A stretch of 64,000 nucleotides of DNA. It comes from Dipteronia dyeriana. Lineage: Eukaryota > Streptophyta > Magnoliopsida > Sapindales > Sapindaceae. Shown one piece after another: positions 1 to 11,559 of the stretch. The DNA is taken from contig CM065297.1 in assembly GCA_032871835.1 (NCBI GenBank), positions 38,503,098 through 38,567,097 of the forward strand. Direction: 5' to 3'. Position 1 is the stretch's first letter. Each line of letters starts with the position of its first letter. The position numbers were made by a program, and so were the translations under genes. Below the pieces are notes generated by a model that worked only from the letters and a program-made list of their open reading frames with translations, made no database searches and was not told the DNA's origin.

Positions 1-416
1 GGTGAAGGGGTCACTTGAGAGATTTTACTTGTCTTATCTACTAGTGGATTTTGTTTGCTTGTGGTTGCTAACCCGTGGATGTTTCCTCTTCGGAGGTTTA
101 CCACATTATATCTTGTGTCAACTTTTCTCTATCCCTATCTCTCTTATATTTGTATTTGTTATTTGAATACTATTGATAGAACTCTTTATGTAAGTTGACT
201 TCCTTTCTATATTATAGGTTGTGTATGTATTACAATTACTTGTTTGTATCACATTTTACTTGTTTCATATATTGATTACGTGTCTTTAATTTATATTTAT
301 ATATTGTGATACAAGCAATCTAGAGGGACAAACTTTTGTTTGTTTCTAAAGGTGTCGAAAAAGGTGTCTAACCTATTCACCCCCCCCCCCCCCCCCTCTC
401 TAGGTTAGCCATGAGC
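1..416 (+). mobile_element. 3' end of an LTR (Sirevirus-like relic, uncertain)
   Basis: The stretch reads like the end of a Ty1/copia LTR. Near 80-115 it has the phrase seen near the ends of many plant LTRs (CCGTGGATGTTTCC, then GGAGGTTTACCAC). At 372-405 a C17 run followed by TCTCTAGGTTAG matches the 'CTATTCACCCCC..CTCTAGG' ending also found at 31345-31365 and, inverted, at 21700-21725. It stops where homology to the copia1 leader begins (about 417-430). The exact 3' boundary, the family and the 5' part, which lies outside the window, cannot be fixed. No coding region is visible. Confidence 0.4.
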
Positions 417-1589
417 ATTTAACCGTGTTTGTATTTTCCTTTTGGTTTGGGATTGTAACAAGAAGAGTGGTCTATCATCGCCATAATTTCCTTCTTGGTA
501 GTTGCTAATTTTTTTTTTTTTTGTTGTAATAAAAAAAACTGCAGTATTTTTTTATTTAAATTCTTCTGTAATATATTCAAGTATTGAAGACTTGAAGGTT
601 AGAAGAATTGTGAGCAGCCGGAACAAGTTTGGGACCGTGCAAGCCATAACAACGAACGTGAGTGCGAAGAGAGCGCAGCCACATTTGTTGTGGCATGGGC
701 TGCGCACGGCAGCCCTTTTCGTAGCCATGGGCTGCGCATGGCAGCCCATTTATGGGTTTTTGGCATGCGCACGCCCATGGGTAAGGGCGAAGGGTACGCA
801 CGCTCATGGGAGGTAGCCAAGGGAGTCCAAACGATGAAGGTCGCGTGAAGACTTGTTTGCCAAGAAAGGAGTTCTTGTATTCCAAGATATATGTAATTTA
901 CTTGTTTTTCTAGGATGGACCAAAATTGTAGCTATTTATATTCTTGTAAATATTGCAATGTTTGTCATTGTTTGATAACATGTCATATAGAATAGGAGTG
1001 TCATTTATATATCTCTTTTGGTATGAACATGCATTGAATGGTTTAAGTATCTAAATTGACATCTAGATAACTTGGTAAATCATTCTTTGGAATTTGATCA
1101 CACGCGTTAAAACAATTGAGTGGGAGAAGATGTTTTGGAACACCTACGGCCTCTAAGTTTAGTTGAGCTTTATGTTTTGTGAATAACCTCCCAAGAGGTA
1201 ATTTAGGAATATACTTCGTTACAATGATAGACAAGACAATTAGCCTAAACGATATCTACTCCCAAATGAGGGATATTCGTGAGGGATTATATTGAAGGTC
1301 GATAACTTGGTAACACACTCGATGTGAGTTTATTAATATCCTCTCAAGAGTTCTTGTTAAAAAAATCACAAGGCTAAAATTGAAAACGTTGGTTGTTATG
1401 TTAACAATTAGGTGGGACCTAGTTCAACTAGTAAATATTACGAACTCCCAAATGAGGCGTGACATTTATGGGTGTTGGATCACCGTTGAATTTTTACGAT
1501 TGAATTATTTCATTTAATTCAAGATAAATATTCAAAAGTGCTTTATCATGATTATTTACTTATATAATTTTTGTTATTGTTCAGAAATC
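417..1589 (+). other. Leader (5' UTR) of copia1 with GC-rich repeats
   Basis: Non-coding region upstream of the gag start. 430-560 matches 43255-43415 and 560-885 matches 50090-50423, the two halves of the Cop3 leader, so the family keeps a long leader. Positions 680-800 hold short GC-rich repeats built on GGGCTGCGCA.GGCAGCCC and CGCCCATGGG, which contrast with the AT-rich surroundings and could fold. 886-1589 has no open frame of note, and I recognise nothing else there. Confidence 0.6.
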
Positions 1590-1700
1590 ATGACCCCATC
1601 CCTAATCAACATCCTTAAAGACAATACTTTAACTGGTGATAATTATGTCACATGAAAAAGGAAAATTGGGCTTTTATTGCAATCCGAAAAGCATAAAAGC
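1590..1700 (+). pseudogene. copia1 gag, N-terminal remnant
   Basis: From the ATG at 1590 the frame reads MTPSLINILKDNTLTGDNYV, the usual N-terminal pattern of Ty1/copia Gag (a short leader, then L-TG-NYV-W-K). The conserved Trp codon after NYVT has become TGA at about 1653-1655, so the frame stops after 21 codons. Downstream residues (KRKIGLLLQSEKHK) still fit the family. At about 1700 the sequence jumps to integrase, so most of gag, the zinc knuckle and protease are deleted. Confidence 0.65.
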
Positions 1701-1716
1701 GTACTAGCCATCTAAT

Positions 1717-2548
1717 GTTTATGATTGATACACACTGATATGTGTGGACCTATGAGCATTCAAGCTAGAGGTGGATAAGAGTACTCCATCACTTTTATGG
1801 ATGATCACTCAAGATTTGGCTATGTGTATCTCATGAGACATAAGTCGGATGCTTTTGATATGTTCAAAGCGTTTAAAGCTGAAGTAGAAAATTAGCTTGA
1901 GAAACGGATAAAAATCTTGAAGTCCGATCGTGGTGGAGAATATCTATCTAGTGAGTTCCAGCAATATCTTATTGATAATTGAATAATTTCTTAGTTTTCT
2001 GCATCAGGCACACCTCAATAAAATAGGGTAGCAGAAAGGAGAAATAGAACTCTTTTGGATATGGTTAGGCCTATGTTGAGTTATTCAACGCTCCCTAATT
2101 CTTTTTGGGGATATGCATTACAAATCGCAATGTACATTCTAAACTATGTACCATCTAAGTCGGTTCCTAAAACACCGCATGAGTTGTGGACCAGGCGAAA
2201 GCCTAGTTTACAACACTTAGAGATATTTGGATGTCCTGCGCACGTGTTAAAAGGAAAGACATAAAAGATGGAGTCCCATTCAGAAGCATGCATATTTGTA
2301 GGGTATCCAAAAGAAACAAAAGGATATTATTTTTTATATTCCTTCAGATCTTAAAGTATTTGTTTCAACAAATGTTAAATTTCTGGAAAAGGAATATATG
2401 AATAATTTTGTGTCTAAAAGTAGAATTGTCCTGAATGAACTTTTAGGAGATACAATTCCATAAGAGGTTTCGCAACCAAGCCCAATTGTAAGTTCCGTAC
2501 CAACACAAGATCAACAATCTACCATACCTCGTCGTAGTGGGAGGGTTG
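1717..2548 (+). pseudogene. copia1 integrase remnant
   Basis: Ty1/copia integrase core, read through several stops. Visible pieces are THTDMCGPM (first catalytic Asp), YSITFMDDHSRFGYVY, KSDRGGEYLSSEF (second Asp), [19 protein letters not shown] (catalytic Glu) and the conserved tail [12 protein letters not shown] followed by [16 protein letters not shown]. Stops occur inside RGG*EYS, VEN*LEK and near 1981-1996. A clean stretch of 69 codons spans 2055-2264. Copy A interrupts it at 2548, and pol resumes at 6051. Not functional. Confidence 0.8.
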
Positions 2549-3474
2549 TGATGAGAATCAAGAAAATTGGGCCAATTAAAAGGAAGCAAGAGGATCAAAG
2601 AAGTATTAAATGATGGGCTGATTCCGAGTTGCTAAAGTCCAAATTCTGCCCACATGAAGACCAAATCCGGGCTGAATTTCGTGGACCTCTATAGAGAGCA
2701 TCTGAAGTCAGATCGTCTATTATAATATGTTTTCGGAAAGCCCAAGACAAGATCTACAGATGATATGAAGACCCTGTCCTCCAAAACAGATCACAAAAAG
2801 TCCAAATTTGGCCATCTATCTTATTGCGCGAAGACTTGAGTTGAGGAGTCCGAATTTCAACATATTTCCTATATTTTGGGCGACGTATGGTTGGAGGAGA
2901 ATTCAATTTCAGCATATTGCCAATTTCAGCATATTCCCTATTTTATTTATTTCCCCAAATAAAGAGTTGATTTGTTTTCCAAATAAATGGCTGATTTGTT
3001 TCCCAAATTCAGCTTTCCAAATAAGGAACAAATCAACTAGTTGCTAGTTTAGTATTTATTTATTTTTCTAAAGTTGTTTGCATTTATTTTCCTGATTGTA
3101 AGGCATTAATTGCCTAATATTTATTCCCTTTTAGGTCTTAGATATTTTTAGTATAAAAGAGACCAATTGATGTAATTTGAGAATAGATTTTGAATTGAAA
3201 TAAATTTGAGAGAATTTTCTCTTTGGTTCTTTATAGAACTTGTGAACTTATCAAGGTTCTACCTTGTGGCGTTCAAACCTTGACTTATCACTCACCTTCT
3301 TTCTTATTCTTGAGTGTGGCGTCTACAACTTTCTTGATACCGTTGGTTCTTACCTCTTTATAGGTAACGGGTCGCGGTCCGATAATATTCTTGTTTAAAA
3401 ACTTGATTAGAAAACGATCCTTCGTTACCATATATTGGTTCCGGGTCTCACTGCTCTTGGTGAGGTTCATATCA
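2549..3474 (+). repeat. 5' LTR of copy A
   Basis: 926 bp, TG...CA. It has lost 29 bp near its start relative to the 3' LTR (5091-6045). A TATA-type box, TATAAAAGA, lies at 3152-3160 and a candidate poly(A) signal AATAAA near 3200. The terminal 200 bp match the LTR end of the 43419-50081 element closely. Confidence 0.92.
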
Positions 3475-3495
3475 GTTGGTATCAGTGCTTAGGCT
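3475..3495 (+). other. Primer-binding site of copy A
   Basis: GTTGGTATCAGTGCTTAGG directly follows the LTR. TGGTATCAG.GC is the usual plant PBS complementary to the 3' end of initiator tRNA-Met. One position differs from the common form. Confidence 0.8.
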
Positions 3496-3906
3496 TCTAA
3501 ATCAAGTTTAATCTATCCTTGTTCTTCTTCGTTTATTTTTTTTTTCTATTTGATCTAAAAAAAAAATCAGATCCGTTACAAAAAAAAAAAAGTTTTATCA
3601 GATCTGTTACAAAAAAAAAAGTTTTATCAGATTCGTTATAAAAAAAAGGAGATCCAAAAAAAAAGATCCTAAAAAAAAATACATTTTTTTATGTTGTGTA
3701 GTTGAACTTATTTCAATTTTTTTTCTATTCCTTTTTTTGATTCCGTGTGTTGATATTAAAAAAAAAAGGCAAGAGAGTGTAAGCTCATCAGAGGGTAAAA
3801 GCCAAAAGAATTGAGTAAAACACGAGTGAGTGCCACAATATTTGAGAGTAAACACGTGAGGGAGTGTTGTTAGGCTTACTATTTTTTTTTTTTACAGGTT
3901 TCAAAT
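3496..3906 (+). other. Leader of copy A with A-tract repeats
   Basis: Untranslated leader. Near 3555-3660 a unit of the form CAGAT(C/T)CGTTAC followed by a run of A and GTTTTAT is repeated two to three times. Comparable but differently sequenced A-tract repeats lie in the leaders of copy B (11930-12010) and the full-size element (44245-44350). An acceptor-like TTTACAG precedes the ATG at 3907. Confidence 0.55.
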
Positions 3907-5128
3907 ATGTCACGTGATAAAAGTAGAGACTTATCTGATGATGCACCAGAAACGATAGATCTCAAGTTTTTGTATAAAGCCATACAAAAAAACATGGACA
4001 GAATGGAGATTAAGATTGGTGAGGTGCATGATAGGATAGATAAGGTGGAGTCTAATTCACAAAGGGTGCAACCAATTAGGGTTCCTAAGGTGGAACGAAG
4101 AGAAAGAAACCCACCTAGGAATGACTATGAAGATGATTATGGGATTGACCTAGAGGAGGATGATCGCATTTCTAATGTGGGCGCAAACAGATTTCAACTT
4201 GGAATGGGAGGTAGAGGAGTTTGGAATGGGAATAGAGGAGATAGGTATGGAGAGCTTTGGGTGGCCAGAAGGGCTCTTAGTGCTCAAACCAAGGAAGATG
4301 ATGAGGTACAACGTGACAATATTTTTCACACTCGCTGCCATGTTAATGATAAGGTATGTAGCATGATTATTGATGGAGGGAGTTTTACTAATGTGGCTAG
4401 CACTAATTTTGTGGAGAAATTGAATTTAACCACTTTGAGGCATCCAAAACCATATAAGCTACAGTGGTTAAATGATAGTGGAGAAATCAAGGTGACTAAA
4501 CAAGTGTTGGTGACGTTTTCAATTGGAAAGTACAAAGATGAAGTCCTTTGTGATGTGGTACCAATGAATGCGGGCCATATCCTTTTGGGGAGACCATGGC
4601 AGTTCGATAGGCATGTGACCCATGATGGGTATACCAATAGATACTCCTTTGTACTCAATAAAAAATCAATCACTCTTGTACCTTTAACCCCAAAACAAGT
4701 GTATGAAGATAAAGTTTTAAGAAAAGAGAGAGATGCCAAAAAAAAAGAGTGAGAGTGAGAGTTCAAAAGAAAGAGAGATAAAGGAAAAAGAGTCAGAAAT
4801 AGCAAAAAAAGAAAAAAAAGATGAAAATGAAAAAGAGGCTGATGAGAAAAAAAGAGAGAGAAAACCAATGAGTTTTTATACAAGAGAGAGTGAGATTAAA
4901 AAGGCTTTGTTTTCAAATCAGCCAATGATTGCACTTTTGTACAAAGAGGCATGTTTTAGTACTAATGGAATTAACCCTTCATTGCCTAGTGTTGTTGCTT
5001 CTAATTTGCAAGGCTTTGATGAAATGTCGCAGGCTATCAACAACATTATGGTGAAGATTCGAGGACGAATACTTTTGAAGAGAGGGGGAATGATGAGAAT
5101 CAAGAAGCATCACCAAAGGAACTATTGA
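3907..5128 (+). pseudogene. Copy A gag/protease-derived ORF, frameshifted
   Basis: The ATG at 3907 opens MSRDKSRDLSDDAPETIDL, identical in type to copy B and the full-size element. The N-terminal Gag part (about 110 residues, with a coiled-coil-like stretch) joins directly to a protease-like part with CSMIIDGGSFTNVAS, skipping the Gag core and zinc knuckle. The frame ends at 4752 because the A run at 4738-4746 is nine long. Copy B has eight and stays open. The downstream frame (4733-5128) continues with a charged Lys/Glu-rich linker and FDEMSQAINN, then runs into the 3' LTR. Probably not expressed as one protein. Confidence 0.8.
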
Positions 5129-6045
5129 ATATTCCAATTGGGCCAATTAAAAGGAAGCAAGAGGATCAAAGAAGTATTAAATGATGGGCTGATTCCGAGT
5201 TGCTAAAGTCCAAATTCTGCCCACATGAAGACCAAATCCTGGCTGAACTTCGTGGACCTCTATAGAGAGCATCTGAAGTCAGATTGTCTATTATAATATG
5301 TTTTCGGAAAGCCCAAGACAAGATCTACAGATGATATGAAGACCCTGTCCTCCAAAACAGATCAAAAAAAGTCCAAATTTGGCCATCTATCTTATTGCGC
5401 GAAGACTTGAGTTGAGGAGTCCGAATTTCAACATATTTCCTATATTTTGGGCGACGTATGGTTGGAGGAGAATTCAATTTCAGCATATTGCCAATTTCAG
5501 CATATTCCCTATTTTATTTATTTCCCCAAATAAAGAGTTGATTTGTTTTCCAAATAAATGGCTGATTTGTTTCCCAAATTCAGCTTTCCAAATAAGGAAC
5601 AAATCAACTAGTTGCTAGTTTAGTATTTATTTATTTTTCTAAAGTTGTTTGCATTTATTTTCCTGATTGTAAGGCATTAATTGCCTAATATTTATTCCCT
5701 TTTAGGTCTTAGATATTTTTAGTATAAAAGAGACCAATTGATGTAATTTGAGAATAGATTTTGAATTGAAATAAATTTGAGAGAATTTTCTCTTTGGTTC
5801 TTTATAGAACTTGTGAACTTATCAAGGTTCTACCTTGTGGCGTTCAAACCTTGACTTATCACTCACCTTCTTTCTTATTCTTGAGTGTGGCGTCTACAAC
5901 TTTCTTGATACCGTTGGTTCTTACCTCTTTATAGGTAACGGGTCGCGGTCCGATAATATTCTTGTTTAAAAACTTGATTAGAAAACGATCCTTCGTTACC
6001 ATATATTGGTTCCGGGTCTCACTGCTCTTGGTGAGGTTCATATCA
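5091..6045 (+). repeat. 3' LTR of copy A
   Basis: 955 bp, TG...CA, preceded by the PPT at 5077-5090 and followed by the TSD GGTTG. It retains the 29 bp missing from the 5' LTR, near 5110-5140. The TATA-type box TATAAAAGA recurs near 5723. Confidence 0.92.
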
Positions 6046-6050
6046 GGTTG

Positions 6051-7709
6051 TTAGACAACCCGAGAGATACATCGGTCTTGGAGAATCTGTAGAGAATCTT
6101 CAGGACGACGATGGTCTCTATACGTACAAGGAAGCAATGGAAGATGTTGATTGTCGCCATTGGCAAAAGGTAATACAATCCGAAATTGAATCTTTGTTCA
6201 AAAACAAAGTCTGGTCTCTTATAGACTTTCCTAAAGGGATAAAACCCATCGGGTGCAAGCGGGTATACAAGAGGAAAAGTGGAATGGATGGAAAGGTGGA
6301 AACCTTTAAAGCTAGATTAGTAGCTAAAGGTTATACACAGAATGAAGATCTCAACTATGAAGAAACCTTCTCTCCTGTGGTCATGCTTAAATCCTTTAGG
6401 ATACTTTTATCCATTGCGGCATCTCTAGACCTAGAGATTTGGCAAATGGACGTCAAGACAGCTTTCCTTAATGGAAGTCCTGATGAAAGCATCTATATGA
6501 TACAACCAGAAGGATTCATTAAAAAGGGCCAAGAGGAAAAGGTATGCAAGTTGCAAATTTCCATATATGGATTGAAGCAAGCATCTAGATCCTAGAACAT
6601 AAGGTTCGATCAAGCTGTGAAAAGTTTTGGATTTATTCAAAACCTTGATGAACCTTGTGTATACAAAAGGATTAAAGGCGACAAGTTGGTTTTCCTAGTT
6701 CTTTATGTTGATGATATACTACTCATCGGAAATGATGTAGGTGTATTGACATAAATAAAAGAATGGTTATCAAAACAATTTGATATGAAGGACTTAGGAG
6801 AAGCAAGTTATATTCATGGCATCCAAGTCATAAGGGATAGAAAGAATAGAATGATTGCATTATCCCAAGCTTCATACATAGAAAAAATCTTGTCTAGGTT
6901 TTCCATGCAAGATTCCAAGAAAGGTATGTTACATTTCAGACATGGAATCCAACTTTCTACGGAATAAGTTCCTAAGAATGAGCATGAAGAGCAATTCATG
7001 AGTAGGGTTCCATATGCATCGGTAGTTGGAAGTCTCATGTATGCAATGCTCTACACTAGACCAGATATTTGTTTTGTTGTGGGCATAGTTAGTGGGTTTC
7101 AATTGAAGCCTGGTCATGATCACTGGACGACAGTCAAGCATATTTTCAAGTATCTTAGGAGAACGAGAGATTATATGCTTGTATAATCTGGAGGGGATTT
7201 AATTCCTGTTGGGTATATAGATTCTGATTTTCAGTCAAATTCTGACTTCAGAAGATCAACATCAGGATTTGTGTTTACTAATGGAGGAGAGGCAGTCATA
7301 TGGAGGAGAGGCAGTCATATGGAGGAGTATCAAGCAATCATGTATTGTCGATTCCACCTTGGAAGCCTAGTATGTTGCCGCATGAGAGGCTGCTAAAGAG
7401 GCTGTCTGGCTCTGCCAATTCCTGATTGACTTGGAAGTGGTTCCTGATGTGAATAAGCAGATCACTCTCTATTATGACAATAGTGGAGCAGTGGCTAATT
7501 TGAGAGAACCAAGAAGTCATAAGAGAGGGAAACACATTGAAAGAAAGTATCACCTTTTGAGGGAAATTGTGCATAAGGGTGACGTGATGATTACCAAGAT
7601 CACGTCAGCAGAAAATCTAGCGGGTCCCTTTACAAAGGTTGTTCCACAAAAGAGTTTTGATGGGCATCTAGAGAATATGGGGATGAGAGATATGACACAT
7701 TTTCTATAG
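6051..7709 (+). pseudogene. copia1 reverse transcriptase and RNase H remnant
   Basis: Resumes pol after copy A. It holds the RT N-terminal part (ALLxA-like ARLVAKGYTQ, WQMDVKTAFLNG, YGLKQASRS), the active-site box LYVDDILLIGND near 6701-6735, then the connection and RNase H region (PYASVVGSLMYAM, DSDFQSNSDFRRSTSG, YYDNSGAVANLREPRSHKRG). Stops occur at about 6593, 6752, 6965 and 7185. At 7288-7330 an 18-bp stretch is tandemly duplicated (GGAGAGGCAGTCATATGG), destroying the conserved WxSxKQ region. It ends about 15 bp before the PPT. Confidence 0.88.
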
Positions 7710-9497
7710 AGAAAGTGGGAGATTGTTAGGATTATGCTCGATAGCAAGAGTGTAATATTGTAATTAACAATCTTTTCGTATGAATAAAGTGATTTCTAGT
7801 TTAACAAATCTTATAGCATTTATAGTTTAATTATTATAATTGTCAAAAGTAAATAATCATAAGGTCAAAAGACTATGAGAAAAGAAGAATTGTTCATACA
7901 TCTAGATATGTATGAGGTAGACACAATTCTTTAGTTAGTCTTGAATAATATTCACAACTTAAGATAAAAAGTTGGCCGCCTTTATCTTGTCAAAGTTGCA
8001 GATTCTTTTGCTAGCATTTGAGTGGGATCAAATGTGTTATGAGAAGTCTAAAATCATCAAAGTGTGGTGTCTTTGGGCAAAATAATCTAGTGCACTGGGT
8101 GCATTGAATAGGATCAAAATGAAATACATTATCTAGAACCGTCAATGGATAAAAGATTTCATATGAAGACAATCGGAGAGTCTATCTCAATCCTGAGATA
8201 AATGATGGACTTATGGTTACAAGTGTTATCATTTGAGCTATCAATGAGTACGATTATATAGCATAGTCTATCCTCGATAGTTTGGTGGTATTCATTTGTC
8301 AATCGATATAGGACTTTTTATATAGATATGGACATCGTGGCTCCATTTATTGAATGAGAGTAGAATACCATCATATGGATGTTTTGAAGTATTAGATATT
8401 AAATCTTAACGTTAAGTTTTCAATAGTGTCTATTGAAACATGGCTTCTGAACAAATCAAAATATCCAAGTTCAAAATGTGGTCATATGAGTAAATATGGT
8501 AACTTGGAGAGCTATAGGCGATTTCTGAGCTCTTGACGATTATTGGTATTCTTTATGATGATACACTGTCTGCAGTACGGTTGTCTAGGGTATGAGTGAG
8601 TAACATCAACTTATTCTATCTTTATGTAAGAGTTCAATTTTAGTTCTTTAGTGGAATGAACTAAAATTAAATAGATCGAACCTAAGTGAATCATTTGTTG
8701 ATTGTGATTGGGTTGTGTCTATTGGAGCTTAAATTTAGATAGCCCGCCAAGATCCCCAATCCACACGAACTTGCATGGATCACTTGATATATTCACCGGA
8801 CCAATTTAGGGGTCCATCTAGAATTGTATTAAGGCATGAGAACTTGTTTCTTTTTGTAAGAATAGGTCTAGTTCACATGTGGACTTTTTTTTAAGGTCCA
8901 ATGGACTTAATAAAATAAGAAAAATAATATATGGCCCATATATATGGCATGGGCGGCAAGGCTATTAAGAATAGCTTAAATATATATTATTTTTATTTTT
9001 TTATTTAATTAAATGGAAATTAATTAATTTGTTGATTAATTAATTATTTAATTAAAAGTCAAAATCTTTTTCCAAGTAGGAGATGGTCTACTAAAACTAT
9101 ACTATTTTTGGTAGTATAGTTAATGTTAAAGTCTATATTTGATAAGTAGTTAAATAAAATGAATTTTTTATCTAATCAAATTAGGAAGTCTTTAATATGG
9201 TTACAAATACATTATTGAGTTGGATTAGGAGTCTTGGTGTAGGAAAGAATTCCTTTTGGAAAAGGATTCTTGGTCACCAAGTAAAACTACTTAATGGTAG
9301 AATTATTCTTTGAAAAGGATTTTTTAACCACCAAGTAAATCTACCTAAGGACAGGATTCTTGTCCATCAAGTAAATCCTTCTTAGGAAAGGATAAAACTC
9401 TCCTAATCTATATCAAAGAGAAATTCGGCCAGCTCATGTGTATATAGGAGAGGATAGATTTCCCTTTAAATAAGGATTCTTAACTACCCAATAAATC

Positions 9498-10337
9498 TGA
9501 TATGAACCTCACCAAGAGCAGTGAGACCCGGAACCAATATATGGTAACGAAGGATCATTTTCTAATTCAAGTTTATAAACAAAGAAAATAAAAAGGACCG
9601 CGACCCATTATCTATATGGAGATAAGAACCAAAGGTATCAACAAGGTTGTAGACGCTACACTCAAGAATAAGAAGGAAGGTGAGTGATAAGTCAAGGTTT
9701 GAACGCCACAAGGTAGAACCTTGATAAGTTCATAGTTCTATGAAGAACCAAAGAGAAAATTCTCTCAAATTTATTTCAATTCCAAAATCTATTCTCAAAT
9801 TACATCAATTGGTCCCTTTTATACTAAAAATATCTAAGACCTAAAAGGGAATAAATATTAGGCAATTAATGCCTTACAATCAGGAAAATAAATGCAAACA
9901 ACTTTAGAAAAATAAATAAATACTAAACTAGCAACTAGTTGATTTGTTCCTTATTTGGAAAGCTGAATTTGGGAAACAAATCAGCCATTTATTTGGAAAA
10001 CAAATCAACTCTTTATTTGGGGAAATAAATAAAATAAGGAATATGCCAAATTTGGACTTTTTTTGATCTGTTTTGGAGGACAGGGTCTTCATATCATCTG
10101 TAGATCTTGTCTTGGGCTTTCCGAAAACATATTATAATAGACGATCTGACTTCAGATGCTCTCTATAGCGGCCCACGAAGTTCAGCAAGGATTTGGTCTT
10201 CATGTGGGCAGAATTTGGACTTTAGCAACTCGGAATCAGCCCATCATTTAATACTTCTTTGATCCTCTTGCTTCCTTTTAATTGGCCCAATTGGAATATG
10301 CAATAGTTCCTTTGGTGATGCTTCTTGATTCTCATCA
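9498..10337 (-). repeat. 3' LTR of copy B
   Basis: 840 bp. On plus it reads TGATATGAACC ... CTCATCA. It lacks about 118 bp present in the right LTR, around the junction at 10045. The end of the 442-codon ORF lies inside it. Confidence 0.92.
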
Positions 10338-11550
10338 TTCCCCCTCTCTTCAAAAGTATTCGTCCTCGAATCTTCACCATAATGTTGTTGATAGCCTGCG
10401 ACATTTCATCAAAGCCTTGCAAATTAGAAGCAACAACACTAGGCAATGAAGGGTTAATTCCATTAGTACTAAAACATGCCTCTTTGTACAAAAGTGCAAT
10501 CATTGGCTGATTTGAAAACAAAGCCTTTTTAATCTCACTCTCTCTTGTATAAAAACTCATTGGTTTTCTCTCTCTTTTTTTCTCATCAGCCTCTTTTTCA
10601 TTTTCATCTTTTTTTTCTTTTTTTGCTATTTCTGACTCTTTTTCTTTTATCTCTCTTTCTTTTGAACTCTCACTCTCACTCTTTTTTTTGGCATCTCTCT
10701 CTTTTCTTAAAATTTGATCTTCATACACTTGTTTTGGGGTTAAAGGTACAAGAGTGATTGACTTTTTATTGAGTACAAAGGAGTATCTATTGGTATACCC
10801 ATCATACGTCACATGCCTATCAAATTGCCATGGTCTCCCTAAAAGGATATGACTCGCATTCATTGGTACCACATCACAAAGGACTTCATCTTTGTATTTT
10901 CCAATCGAAAACGACACCAACACCTGTTTAGTCACCTTGATTTCCCCACTATCATATTGTAGCTTATAAGGTTTTGGGTGCTTCAAAGTGGCCAAATTCA
11001 GTTGCTCCACAAAATTAGTGCTAGCCACATTAGTAAAACTCCCTCCATCAATAATCATGCTACATACCTTATCATTAACATGGCAGCGAGTGTGAAAAAT
11101 ATTGTCACGTTGTACCTCATCATCTTCCTTGGCTTGAGCACTAAGAACCCTTCTTGCCACCCAAACCTCTCCATACCTATCTCCTCTATTCCCATTCCTA
11201 ACTTCTCTATTCCCATACCTAACTCCTCTACCTCCCATTTCACGCCTCAATCTACCTGTACCCACATTGGACATGCGATCACCCTCCTCTAGGTCATTCC
11301 CATAATCATCATCATAATCGTCTCTAGGTGGGTTTCTTTCTCTTCGTTCCACATTAGGAACCCTAATTTGTTGCACCCTTTGTGAACTAGACTCCACCTT
11401 ATCTATCCTATCATGCACCTCACCAATCTTAATCTCCATCCGCTCCATGTTTTTTTGTATGGCTTTATACAAAAAATTAAGATCTATCGTTTCTGGTGCA
11501 TCATCAGATAAGTCTCTACTTTTATCGCTTGACATATTTGAAACCTGCAA
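10222..11550 (-). CDS. Gag/protease-derived ORF of copy B, 442 codons, intact
   Basis: The longest uninterrupted frame among the derivatives. The likely start is the second Met (MSSDKSRDLSDDAPETIDL, ATG near 11535), matching the start in copy A and the full-size element. Order: Gag N-terminal segment with coiled-coil character (residues 1-60), RG/D-rich linker, then VWVARRVLSAQAKEDDEVQRD and a retropepsin-like region with CSMIIDGGSFTNVAS and HILLGRPWQFDRHV, then a Lys/Glu-rich linker (about 285-345). The tail after FDEMSQAINN is out of the ancestral frame. The ancestral frame for this DNA reads EDSRTNTFEERGNDENQ, matching the pol C-terminus of the full-size element. The Gag core, zinc knuckle, RT and integrase are deleted. 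Whether the product is made or has a role is unknown. Confidence 0.7.
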   Translation of the reverse strand: MQVSNMSSDKSRDLSDDAPETIDLNFLYKAIQKNMERMEIKIGEVHDRIDKVESSSQRVQQIRVPNVERRERNPPRDDYDDDYGNDLEEGDRMSNVGTGRLRREMGGRGVRYGNREVRNGNRGDRYGEVWVARRVLSAQAKEDDEVQRDNIFHTRCHVNDKVCSMIIDGGSFTNVASTNFVEQLNLATLKHPKPYKLQYDSGEIKVTKQVLVSFSIGKYKDEVLCDVVPMNASHILLGRPWQFDRHVTYDGYTNRYSFVLNKKSITLVPLTPKQVYEDQILRKERDAKKKSESESSKEREIKEKESEIAKKEKKDENEKEADEKKRERKPMSFYTRESEIKKALFSNQPMIALLYKEACFSTNGINPSLPSVVASNLQGFDEMSQAINNIMVKIRGRILLKRGGMMRIKKHHQRNYCIFQLGQLKGSKRIKEVLNDGLIPSC

Positions 11551-11559
11551 AGCAAAAGA

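Larger units (their letters stand above)
2549..6045 (+). mobile_element. Non-autonomous Ty3/gypsy derivative, copy A
   Basis: Complete insertion with LTRs at 2549-3474 and 5091-6045, a PBS directly after the 5' LTR, a PPT (GAAGAGAGGGGGAA, 5077-5090) before the 3' LTR, and a perfect TSD GGTTG at 2544-2548 and 6046-6050. LTRs start TGATGAGAA and end GGTTCATATCA. The interior codes only for a gag/protease-derived frame. RT, RNase H and integrase are missing. The two LTRs differ by one 29-bp deletion and a handful of substitutions, so the insertion is recent. It is the same family as copy B and related to the full-size element at 43419-50081. Confidence 0.93.
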
